From NCBI GenBank assembly GCA_026770585.1, contig MU646932.1:121982-133245 (forward strand): a stretch of 11,264 nt of DNA, given 5' to 3'. A model generated the notes under the pieces. It had not been told where the DNA came from and ran no database searches. It saw nothing but the letters and a program-made list of their open reading frames with translations. The number at the start of each line of letters is the position of its first letter. Position 1 is the first letter of the stretch. Shown in pieces: positions 4,977 through 11,264 of this stretch. A program made the position numbers and the translations under genes. This DNA comes from Baffinella frigidus. Lineage: Eukaryota; Cryptophyceae; Cryptomonadales; Baffinellaceae.

Positions 4977-5543
4977 ACGGGCGGGAGATGATTGATGCGT
5001 GCTAGGAATGATGGGAGCGACTGTTCCCACACAAAACATGATCCATGCGCATAGCAAGGAGACCTGGTAAACATCAACCTTGGGAATTCCCCCCTCGCCT
5101 GTGGCCCAAAACGGGCCAAATTTCGGTTCCGAATTTCTGGAAGCGTTCCATGTACTTCGCTGAAGTTGGAGGATTGGCGGGGCGAGCACCACGCCAGATT
5201 CTTGCAAGGGGTAGCCAAAAGTCGATTTCCCCTCAAGGCAGTGGCTTTCAAAAGTCAACGAACACATCCTGTGGTGTTTTAAAAAATTGAACTCCCGCCT
5301 CCAATCTGGCGTGGCAGGGTGCAGGACGCGGAGCGGCAGAGGATCGACCTCAGGAATTCCCCCCTCGCCTGTGGCCCAAAACGGGCCACATTTCGGTTCC
5401 GAATTTCGGGAAGCGTTCCATGTACTTCGCTGAAGTTGGAGGGTTGGCGGGGCGAGCAGGGTGCAGGACGCGGAGCGGCAGAGGATCGGAGCGCTTCGCA
5501 TGGAGAGCAACCGCTTCGCCGTCATTCTCGCCTCCTCCTTCAT
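4839..5543 (-). CDS. Uncertain ORF with internal duplication and presequence-like start
   Basis: A 234-codon open frame on the minus strand. From its second Met it reads MTAKRLLSMRSAPILCRSAS, Arg/Ser/Leu-rich and free of acidic residues, like a mitochondrial presequence. It contains two in-frame copies of a block with LQLQRSTWNASRNSEPK and GPFWATGEGGIP, exactly 90 codons apart. After the second copy, PKVDVYQ is followed by CAG|GTCTCC, a possible donor at about 5070; if real, the ORF downstream of it (which enters the 4737-4976 element) is intron. I do not recognise the protein. The same duplication leaves other frames open too, for example 5350-5565 on minus. It could be a gene fragment with a duplicated exon, or only repeat. 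Confidence 0.3.
   Translation of the reverse strand: MKEEARMTAKRLLSMRSAPILCRSASCTLLAPPTLQLQRSTWNASRNSEPKCGPFWATGEGGIPEVDPLPLRVLHPATPDWRREFNFLKHHRMCSLTFESHCLEGKSTFGYPLQESGVVLAPPILQLQRSTWNASRNSEPKFGPFWATGEGGIPKVDVYQVSLLCAWIMFCVGTVAPIIPSTHQSSPARRIVEMGSVRIQGQVRKGGQEMKNVENELLCYPRHGQDTQNRINQP
5081..5488. repeat. 110-bp direct repeat plus 30-bp repeat
   Basis: The block starting GGAATTCCCCCCTCGCCTGT and ending GGCGGGGCGAGCA is present at 5083-5192 and 5353-5462, offset 270 bp, with only a few substitutions. A 30-bp block (GGTGCAGGACGCGGAGCGGC) recurs at 5317-5346 and 5459-5488. Together they show a partial tandem duplication whose unit boundaries lie at the CAGGGTGCAGG junctions. Confidence 0.9.
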
Positions 5544-5569
5544 CGGAATCCCGGTACTCGCTCACCTGA

Positions 5570-5930
5570 ACCCTAATCCCTCAGTCATAAATCCTCAACC
5601 CTGAACCCTGAACCCTACGCCCAAACCCCACACCCTAAACCCTAAAGCCTTATCCCTAAACCCTAAACCCTAAATCCTCGACCCTACACCCTAAACCCTG
5701 AAACCTAACATCCTCAGCGATAGACCCTAAAACCCTGTGCCCTACAACCTCAACCCTAAATCCTGAGCCCTAAATTGTAACCCTACATCCTAACCCTAAA
5801 CCCTAGTCCCTACACCCTAAACCCGAACCCCTACACCCTGACCCCTAAACCCTCAAACCCAACACCCTAATTCCTAAACACTAAACCCTGAACTCTCAAT
5901 CCTGAACCCTACACCCTCAACCCTGAATGC
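5570..5930. repeat. Degenerate telomere-like array, CCCTAAA orientation
   Basis: Dozens of CCCTAAA-type units with variants (CCCTGAA, CCCTACA, CCCTCAA). They are C-rich on the plus strand, opposite to the arrays at both ends of the window. No run of more than a few perfect units remains, so this is an old interstitial array. Confidence 0.95.
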
Positions 5931-6280
5931 TCACTTGAAGGCAGGCAGCGAAGGCTAGCAGGGGGCTGGGGCATGTCTTGCTGCCTGGCTTTCAGAGTGC
6001 CCCTCTCCCTCTCCCTCCCTCTCTCTCCCCCCCTCCCACCCTCTCTCTCTCTCTCCCTCTCTCTCTCCCTCTCCCTCTCCCTCTCCCTCTCCCTCTCTCT
6101 CTCACAGTGGTGTCTGGCAGGGGGCTGATACGTGGCTGGCTGACTGTCTGACAAAGTGTCCGGGGATAAATCCCCCCTAGGAGTAGTCGGAGTGACTTTA
6201 CTCCCCAAAAAGCGCGGGAGTGGTGGGTGGCAGCTTAGGTCTGGTTGGCAGGGTGCGAGGTGCTCATCCGTAGATTTAAT
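5931..6280. other. Low-complexity stretch with CT microsatellite
   Basis: Positions 5999-6103 are a CT/CTCTCC tract that translates as Arg-Glu repeats on the minus strand. The rest holds diverged pieces (GGCAGGGGGCTG, CTGACAAAGTG, GGGAGTGGTGGGTGGCAGCT) of the minisatellite family at 6540-6745. I see no gene. Confidence 0.85.
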
Positions 6281-6286
6281 CCCGCC

Positions 6287-6425
6287 GAGTATTCATAATG
6301 AATACGATTTTGGTGTATCGTGGGGGTAGAAATAAGACAGTCGTCTATCTAGACTTCATTTAGAGCCTCAAGATACTCCGGAATCGGATCGGAGATCCCC
6401 GAAGTCGTATTCATTATGAATACTC
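6287..6425. repeat. 21-bp inverted repeat pair
   Basis: GAGTATTCATAATGAATACG (+A) at 6287-6307 is exactly inverted at 6405-6425. Each arm is itself a 17-nt palindrome (GTATTCATAATGAATAC), so the arms can also be read as direct copies. The 97-bp interior has no further symmetry that I can see. Confidence 0.85.
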
Positions 6426-6470
6426 TTCCGGATGAGAGTGTGTCCGTCTCCTCAAGAGGGAGGCGGGTGT
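6349..6470 (-). CDS. Possible terminal exon, unknown protein
   Basis: Just upstream of a TAG at 6349-6351, the minus strand reads RLPLEETDTLSSGRVFIMN and then TTSGISDPIPEYLEALNEV. The composition is protein-like and unlike the Pro/His-rich minisatellite translation further upstream in the same frame. A splice acceptor would have to lie between about 6470 and 6530, and none stands out. Part of it overlaps the 21-bp inverted repeat. I assign no function. Confidence 0.2.
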
Positions 6471-6529
6471 GGCCTTCGATGCGAGTGCCATACAAAGCAC
6501 CAACGCACCAAAGCGGAGGGGGGTGACTG

Positions 6530-6745
6530 ACAAAATGCGGGAGGGGTGGCAAGTGCTGGCGCTCATCGGCGGGAGTGGTGGGTGGCAGCTCCGGTGTGAC
6601 TGACAGGGTGCGGGGGGGGTGACTGCCAGGGTGCGGGGTGTGTGGCTGACAGGGTGCGGGGGGGATGGCTGACAGGGTGCGGGGTGTGTGACTGACAAAG
6701 TGCGGGGGTGGAGGGTGGCAGGTGCTGGCGCTCATCGGAGGGTTC
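6530..6745. repeat. Minisatellite, unit about GTGACTGACAGGGTGCGGGG
   Basis: Six or so units of 20-23 bp of the form GTGACTGACAGGGTGCGGGG with G-run length variation lie between two copies of a longer block containing GTGCTGGCGCTCATCGG (about 6553 and 6723). The Pro-rich minus-strand frames here are repeat translation. Confidence 0.85.
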
Positions 6746-6798
6746 CTCGCCGGGGCGATCCCCAACCCTCTCGAGGTCCGTGCCACCCACCAGCCCTG

Positions 6799-6947
6799 GG
6801 AGGTGGCTCAAATTGTGGTCTGAAGTTGGAGCCATTTTACCTCGTAGACACCCCAGATCTGGGGTGTCTACAACTTGAGAAGTCGCAATCTTGGTACAAA
6901 ATCAACTTTTGACAATTTTGTTCCAGGCCACAATTTGAGCCACCTCC
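6799..6947. repeat. Nested inverted repeat around a 28-bp perfect palindrome
   Basis: The outer arms, GGAGGTGGCTCAAATTGTGG at 6799-6818 and its exact reverse complement at 6928-6947, enclose 109 bp. Inside is a perfect 28-bp palindrome at 6844-6871 centred on AGATCT (GTAGACACCCCAG and its mirror), then an imperfect hairpin near 6896-6921 (ACAAAAT ... ATTTTGT). No coding sequence is apparent. Confidence 0.85.
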
Positions 6948-6960
6948 AAGTGCTAGTAGT

Positions 6961-7122
6961 CCCTGTCAACACGCCCCCAGACGGTTCGTGTAGCGTTAAG
7001 AGTGTGGCTCCCGCCCTTGATTCACACAGTCCTAGGAGCTACTGGGTTGCTTCCTTTACTGAAGAGCCAAATTTCCCAACCCTCTCGACGTCCGTGCCTC
7101 CCTGTCAACACGCCCCCAGGCA
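6961..7122. repeat. Segment repeated near 9087 and 9521
   Basis: ACGGTTCGTG ... GTGGCTCCCGCCCTTGATTC ... CTTTACTGAAGAGCCAAATT at 6981-7074 recurs at 9521-9620 and, shortened, at 9087-9132. It is bracketed by a local direct repeat (CCCTGTCAACACGCCCCCAG at 6961 and about 7101). CCCAACCCTCTCGA occurs at about 6763 and 7075. Non-coding. Confidence 0.85.
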
Positions 7123-7153
7123 GGTGCACCCCTGACTCGGGCCCTGAGAGGCC

Positions 7154-7276
7154 TACAGGGGTACCTCGCTCATGAGAAACCGCCCCCCCCTAGGACCCTA
7201 CAGTAGGACCATGCCTAGGGCCCTATGATGGTCCTAGGGGGCGGCGGCGGTTTCTTATGAGCGAGGTACCCCTGTA
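7154..7276. mobile_element. Family A palindromic element, copy 1
   Basis: 123 bp, from TACAGGGGTACCTCGCTCAT to its mirror GAGCGAGGTACCCCTGTA. Inner landmarks are GAAACCGCC, a C-run, CCTAGGACC and CTACAGTAGG. It is a near-perfect inverted repeat along its full length, with no coding capacity. TA bounds both ends outside CAGGGG...CCCCTG, which would fit TA-target DNA elements of the Tc1/mariner type; that assignment is inference. Confidence 0.9.
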
Positions 7277-7355
7277 GCCGTCTGCGTCAGTCACGGCCGC
7301 GAGGATGCACGCACCTTGAAAACAAGTGTCTGTCACTGCATCCACCCGAGATTTC
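7277..7355. other. Spacer between family A copy 1 and family B copy 2
   Basis: 79 bp of unremarkable sequence between the two foldbacks. I see no gene or motif. Confidence 0.6.
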
Positions 7356-7517
7356 ATAGGCTAACGGCCTGAAAATAGGGTAGTTAAGCATACGGCATTG
7401 TTTAGGACCTCCTACCGTAGGCCGAGGGATCCCAGAACCAAAAAGTCTCGGCCTACGGTAGGAGGTCCTAGGCAATCCCGTAGGCCTAACTACCCCATGT
7501 TTGGTCAGTTACCCTAT
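7356..7517. mobile_element. Family B foldback element, copy 2
   Basis: It starts ATAGGCTAACGGCCTGAAAA and shares GTAGTTA, ACGGCATTG, AGGACCTCCTACCGTAGGCC and the mirror half with the copy at 478-639, again about 160 bp. The centre differs (GATCCCAGAACCAAAAAG). The ends read ATAG and CTAT. It is non-coding. Confidence 0.85.
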
Positions 7518-7519
7518 TA

Positions 7520-7705
7520 GATGATCTGGCAGTCCATCCAGCCCTCGTCCTGAGTGTCTGCCACTTTATCCCTGAAGTGGCCATGCCGTCAAATGTGACG
7601 GCCAAGAGGTCCTAGGCAGGTCGTATGGCCCTACGGTAGGGCGTGTGAGCCTACTGGCCACTTCAGGGATATCCAGTCTGGCAGTCCCTGCAGCCCTCCT
7701 GGTGA
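7520..7705. repeat. Inverted repeat flanked by direct repeats
   Basis: The arms ATCCCTGAAGTGGCCA (7568-7583) and TGGCCACTTCAGGGAT (7655-7670) enclose a centre with GAGGTCCTAGGCAGG and CCCTACGGTAGGG, motifs shared with families A and B. Outside, TCTGGCAGTCC-TCCAGCCCTC at about 7523-7548 is repeated at about 7676-7700 as a diverged direct repeat. Confidence 0.75.
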
Positions 7706-7862
7706 CGCGCGCCGCGCCAACCCACCCATCGGCTTTAGTACCGGCGTGTCCAACTTTAGTACCGCACACGTCCAATAAATACACCCAAAGATTCATGAAT
7801 ACACACAAAGATTGCTCCCCATGTGAGTACGAGGCGTGTATGTTAATTCGGACCTTTTCCAA
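7706..7862. other. AT-richer spacer, no gene seen
   Basis: It contains two short direct copies of TTTAGTACCG (about 7734 and 7754) and ACACMCAAAGATT (about 7781 and 7800). I find no supported gene. Confidence 0.6.
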
Positions 7863-8085
7863 AATTCGGACCGTTTTTTACCACACAAACGATTTCATTT
7901 GTACCACGAGATTTTTTTACAATGCCGTTTAAAACTCAAAAGCTTGCTGGAAACAACGTTTTTTTGCCTTGGTCGATTTCCTTCTTTACTACACGATTTC
8001 GCGGCTGAATTGCTCCGCGAGTTGAAAGTTGACTAATTCGAGATCAAATTGAACGGGGAATGTGTGGTAAAAAAGGGTCCGAATT
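7863..8085. mobile_element. 223-bp element with 25-bp terminal inverted repeats
   Basis: AATTCGGACC...TTTTTTACCACACA at 7863-7887 is inverted at 8061-8085 with one mismatch in 25. The interior is AT-rich. An open frame on the plus strand (7836-8036) reads RFPSLLHDFAAELLRELKVD at its end and stops inside the right part of the element; it starts outside the left repeat, so I treat it as chance. It looks like a non-autonomous DNA element. Confidence 0.75.
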
Positions 8086-8104
8086 CTCGAGAGAATGTTT
8101 CGGC

Positions 8105-8125
8105 AGGCCAGTTTTCAACTGGCCT
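8105..8125. other. Perfect 9-bp hairpin
   Basis: AGGCCAGTT-TTC-AACTGGCCT forms a 9-bp stem with a 3-base loop, just outside the 7863-8085 element. The surrounding 8086-8336 has no recognisable gene. Confidence 0.6.
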
Positions 8126-8336
8126 TAGTTCAAACCCTCGTTAATTATGTTCGGAGATTTTTATATCAGAGTGCTCAGCGTGAGCTCGTCTTCAAAACGA
8201 CCTGAAGGACTTGGGGTAAATTATTTCGTCTTCCAAATCCTTTTCTCGTTCAAAAAAAGCGGGCCAATTTAGCGTACATGCCTCGTACCTCGCGCAGGTT
8301 CCAGACTGCCAGCAGCCTCTGCCTGACTGCCTCACT

Positions 8337-8402
8337 CAGTGAATCATCGAAATTTTGAACGCATATTGCGCTCGTGGGGGACCACGAGCACGTCTGTCTG
8401 AG
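8337..8402 (+). rRNA. 5.8S rRNA 3' fragment (pseudogene)
   Basis: CAGTGAATCATCGAA, then TTTGAACGCA, ATTGCGCTCGTGG, GGGA, CCACGAGC and GTCTGTCTGAG match the conserved 3' half of eukaryotic 5.8S rRNA, including the late hairpin (8-bp stem GCTCGTGG/CCACGAGC with loop GGGA). Compared with the usual ATCGAATCTTTGAACG there are substitutions, and the 5' half of 5.8S is absent: the upstream sequence does not contain the conserved start. The following 60 bases (to the family A copy at 8468) may be ITS2, but I cannot confirm it. This is an isolated rDNA fragment, not a functional gene. Confidence 0.85.
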
Positions 8403-8467
8403 GAACGGTACCCAACAACCTCACCTCCTCTCCTCTCCAAGCGATCTGATTGCCTGGAGCAAGGGGG

Positions 8468-8589
8468 TACAGGGGTAACCTCGCTCATCAGAAATTGCCC
8501 CCCCCCTACGACCACCGTAGGGCCCTAGGCATAGCCCTACTGTAGTGTCCTAGGGGGGGGCGGTTTCTTATGAGCGAGGTACCCCTGTA
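8468..8589. mobile_element. Family A palindromic element, copy 2
   Basis: 122 bp, TACAGGGGTAACCTCGCTCA to GAGCGAGGTACCCCTGTA. It is more diverged in the left half (TCAGAAATTGCC). It sits about 65 bp after the 5.8S fragment. Confidence 0.88.
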
Positions 8590-9146
8590 CACGTACACAA
8601 CTGACAAAGTGCCGCGTGTCTGGGAGCAGGTGTGCATCGAGGGCGGCACCAGTTGTTGAAGGGAAAGCCTTGCTTCTTTTCGGATCACGTGGGCCCGCGC
8701 TGGCGGGTGGGGGAGGGGGTGAAGGGACGGGACGCATGGTCCAGTGCTGCCTCGCGACTCAGAAACCTCACCACCCGAGGACGCTATGGTCGGGCTATGT
8801 CTGGAAGCTTAGGAATATCCTCGGGGCGTTTTTATTATTATTATTATTATTATTATTTTGAGGTTAATATTCTTGCCATGCTGAAGGCTCGTGTGTGTGG
8901 GTGATTACCCTAGATTCGCAGGTTATGAGTCTAGGATACCTTATGAGAACTACGTAAGATAGGTAAGTGGAAAAGTGCGTGTTGCTAAAAGGTTAACCAG
9001 CTCCAAGTATTCTAAGGTGACATGTCTCTCAAGACGTGACACGTGTGTCAGTAAACCTAACAAACAAAAAAGGGGTTCGGTGCGACACGGTTCGTGCAGT
9101 GTTGAGAGTTTGCCCCCGCCCTTGATTCACACTGTGATGACTGACG
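8590..9146. other. Intervening repeat-derived sequence, no gene
   Basis: At 8755-8825 there is a strongly diverged family A left half (CAGAAACCTCACCACCCGAG, then GGACGCTATGGTCGGGC). A TTA trinucleotide run is at 8829-8859. 9087-9132 is the shortened copy of the 6981 segment. The short open frames here do not look coding. Confidence 0.6.
8829..8859. repeat. TTA microsatellite
   Basis: About ten TTA/ATT units with a final T-run. Confidence 0.95.
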
Positions 9147-9270
9147 TACAGGGGTACCTAGCTCATAAGAAACCGCCTCCCCCTAGGACCCTACAGTAGG
9201 GACCATGCCTAGGGTCCTAGGGTGGTCCTACGGGGGGGGGGCGGTTTCTTATGAGCGAGGTACCCCTGCA
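9147..9270. mobile_element. Family A palindromic element, copy 3
   Basis: 124 bp, from TACAGGGGTACCTAGCTCAT to GAGCGAGGTACCCCTGCA. The inner part is CTACAGTAGGGACCATGCCT and then its mirror. The right end reads TGCA instead of TGTA. Confidence 0.9.
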
Positions 9271-9343
9271 GCAGGTTTGTCAGACAGCAGCCTCTCTAAG
9301 CGCGACACGGTTCGTGGAACAGCCCCGCCGGCAGGCTCGTGAA

Positions 9344-9400
9344 CGCCCGCGTGACCGGTCACGCGGACGCCGAAGCCAACTGTCCGAGGTGACTGCCTTG
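9344..9400. repeat. 57-bp dispersed repeat, inverted copy
   Basis: Exact reverse complement of 832-888, including the 20-bp palindrome at 9347-9366. It lies between the two halves of the 76-bp duplication. Confidence 0.9.
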
Positions 9401-9418
9401 GCGTGTCTCACGTTCGGA

Positions 9419-9484
9419 CTATGTCTAGGGTCGTACGGTGGTCCTAGGGGGGGGGCGGTTTCTTATGAGCGAGGTACCCCTGCA
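9419..9484. mobile_element. Family A right half
   Basis: It starts at TATGTCTAGGGTCGTACGG and ends CCCCTGCA; the left half is missing. Confidence 0.85.
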
Positions 9485-9682
9485 GCAGGTTTGTCAGACA
9501 GCAGCCTCTCTAAGCGCGACACGGTTCGTGTACATGTAGCGTTGAGAGTGTGGCTCCCGCCCTTGATTCACACAGTCCTAGGAGGTACTGGGCTGCTTCC
9601 TTTACTGAAGAGCCAAATTCCCCGGCCCCGATTGACCAATCCTGGCTTCCTCCAGCCAATGGCTCCAACGTCTACTGTACAG

Positions 9683-9854
9683 TACAGGGGTACCTCGCTC
9701 AAAAGAAACCGCCTCCCCCTAGGACCCTACAGTAGGGACCATGCCTATAATAAACCGCCTCCCCCTAGGACCCTACAGTAGGGACCATGCCTATAATAAA
9801 CCGCCTCCCCCTAGGACCCTACAGTAGGGACCATGCCTAGCGTCCTAGGGTGGT
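9683..9854. mobile_element. Family A left half with 46-bp tandem triplication
   Basis: It starts TACAGGGGTACCTCGCTCAA. The inner part AAACCGCCTCCCCCTAGGAC...ATGCCTATAAT is present three times with a period of 46 bp (starts at 9706, 9752, 9798). The right half ends early at CCTAGGGTGGTC and the GAGCGAGGTACCCC end is absent. Confidence 0.9.
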
Positions 9855-9864
9855 CAACGTCACC

Positions 9865-9998
9865 TCGCTTTACTGTCTCCTCACTGCACCATTGCCTACT
9901 CACGCCCTGTTGTGTCGCTTTACTTCCTCAGTCGCTTTACTTTCTCAGTCGCTTTACTTTCTCCTCACTGCACCGTTGCCTACGCACGCCCTGCTGTG
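9865..9998. repeat. 50-bp direct repeat with TCGCTTTAC sub-units
   Basis: TCGCTTTACTGTCTCCTCAC...CACGCCCTGTTGTG (9865-9914) recurs at 9949-9998 with a few changes. Between them are two shorter TCGCTTTACTTYCTCAG units. Non-coding. Confidence 0.85.
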
Positions 9999-10096
9999 GG
10001 TGCGGGCGTGTCTCAGGGGTGCTTTGGTTTGAAATCGGGCACGCTTTGACATCGGACATCGCATGGGCCCAGAGTTGCAGGAGGTGGGGGGGGGGG

Positions 10097-10212
10097 TACA
10101 GGGGTACCTCGCCCATAAGAAACCTCCTCCCCCTAGGACCCTACAGTAGGCCTATGCCTAGGGCCCTACAGTGGTCCTAGGGGGGGGGGCGTATGAGCGA
10201 GGTACCCCTATA
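10097..10212. mobile_element. Family A palindromic element, copy 4
   Basis: 116 bp, TACAGGGGTACCTCGCCCAT to GAGCGAGGTACCCCTATA. Part of the right inner arm (GGTTTCTTA) is deleted. A G-run precedes the left end. Confidence 0.88.
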
Positions 10213-10443
10213 GGCCCGCCTCGGGAAATTCCATCTGTTACATCAAGTTTCGCACTTGAAATTCCGCGTTAATTTATTAAACTTTCCACACCTTCCCAAC
10301 TTCGCCTTTTGCCTCTCCCGATTGAATTGCCTTGGCATCACCATCCGAACCCCAATTGAGAACCACAATTGAGGAGGGAAATGTTGGAGCCATTTCCTAG
10401 GCGACTGACCAGACCAGTCACTGGAGCCATTTGGCAGTTGAGC
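10213..10443. other. Spacer between family A copies 4 and 5
   Basis: Unique-looking sequence with small hairpins (CAATTGAG...ACAATTGAG at about 10352-10372, TGACCAGACCAGTCA at about 10406). A minus-strand frame (10243-10476) is open and reads WLQHFPPQLWFSIGVRMVMP, but it overlaps a family A arm at its start and I cannot support it as a gene. Confidence 0.55.
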
Positions 10444-10565
10444 TACAGGGGTACCCCGCTCATAAGAAACCGCCACCCCCTAGGACCCTGCAGTAGGCCC
10501 ATGCCTAGGGCCCTATGGCGGTCCTAAGGGGGGTGGGCGTTTCTTATGAGCCAGGTACCCCTGTA
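10444..10565. mobile_element. Family A palindromic element, copy 5
   Basis: 122 bp, TACAGGGGTACCCCGCTCAT to GAGCCAGGTACCCCTGTA, with TA at both outer ends. Confidence 0.9.
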
Positions 10566-11130
<565 letters not shown>

Positions 11131-11162
11131 TAGGAGTAGGGTGGGCGGGTGCTCGGGTCGGC

Positions 11163-11163
<1 letters not shown>

Positions 11164-11234
<71 letters not shown>

Positions 11235-11264
11235 GTACCCCGGGCAGAGAGAGAGAGAGAGAGA
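11164..11264. repeat. GA microsatellite with one interruption
   Basis: GA dinucleotide run to the window edge, broken once by AGAAGAG and once by GGTACCCCGGGC. Confidence 0.95.

Larger units (their letters stand above)
9241..9530. repeat. 76-bp exact direct repeat spanning an element edge
   Basis: 9241-9316 and 9455-9530 are identical: the right end of family A (GCGGTTTCTTATGAGCGAGG ... CCCCTGCA) plus 46 bp of flank (GCAGGTTTGTCAGACAGCAG ... GACACGGTTCGTG). The duplicated unit therefore includes the element-flank junction and arose by segmental duplication, not by a second insertion. Confidence 0.92.

Noticed and set aside
5909-6208. Arg-Glu repeat protein on the minus strand
   Set aside because: Translation of the CT microsatellite at 5999-6103.
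6349-6835. Pro/His-rich minus-strand ORFs as collagen- or extensin-like proteins
   Set aside because: Periodicity follows the GTGACTGACAGGGTGCGG minisatellite in all frames; only the last ~40 codons near 6349 look natural and are listed separately at low confidence.
8616-8904. Short membrane protein ending in poly-Leu or poly-Tyr
   Set aside because: The homopolymer tail is the TTA microsatellite read in different frames.
9251-9781. 176-codon plus-strand ORF
   Set aside because: Runs through family A arms, the 57-bp repeat and the 46-bp tandem copies; its repeated PPPPRTLQ peptide is element translation.
10380-10446. tRNA-like D-arm on the minus strand (GTAGCTCAACTGCCA)
   Set aside because: No closing acceptor stem, anticodon arm or T-loop; overlaps the family A left end.

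Overview
The window looks like nuclear DNA of a eukaryotic alga, most likely one with a red-type secondary plastid; a cryptophyte such as Guillardia is my best guess. Four things point that way: two protein N-termini with a signal peptide followed by a Phe-containing plastid-targeting junction (VFA-FSP and ATA-FAP); very short introns (45 and 55 nt) beside long repeat-filled ones; TTTAGGG-type telomere-like arrays; and a base composition slightly above 50% GC. There are no operons, Shine-Dalgarno sites or prokaryotic gene density.

Layout. Positions 1-210 are a degenerate TTTGGGG array. From 217 to 3230, on the minus strand, I can assemble five exons of a Trm10-family (SPOUT) tRNA methyltransferase gene. 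Three of its junctions agree in phase with clear coding sequence on both sides. Its introns hold foldback elements (478-639, 1366-1467, 1503-1649), a long inverted repeat (712-1200) and CAGC/CAGA tetranucleotide arrays (1711-1765, 1911-2305). The rest of the gene would lie left of position 1. A second gene starts divergently at 3296 on the plus strand, 65 bp from the first start codon, and also has a plastid-type leader. Downstream are possible further exons (3756-4148, 4483-4704) separated by a 37-bp repeat cluster and a tRNA-Arg-like fragment.

From 4737 to 5565 there is a 240-bp element with terminal inverted repeats and a 110-bp duplication inside a minus-strand ORF of 234 codons. A CCCTAAA-oriented telomere-like array fills 5570-5930, followed by a CT tract and a GTGACTGACAGGGTGCGG minisatellite.

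From 6280 to 10566 the DNA is almost entirely repetitive: nested inverted repeats, a 28-bp perfect palindrome, at least seven copies or pieces of a ~120-bp palindromic element (family A), a second copy of family B, and a 3' fragment of 5.8S rRNA at 8337-8402. TTGAGGG then TTTAGGG arrays (10747-11130) and a GA tract end the window.

Taken together this is a repeat-dense, possibly subtelomeric segment in which a few genes survive as small exon islands among foldback elements. I found no CRISPR array, bacterial insertion sequence, transposase gene or complete RNA gene.
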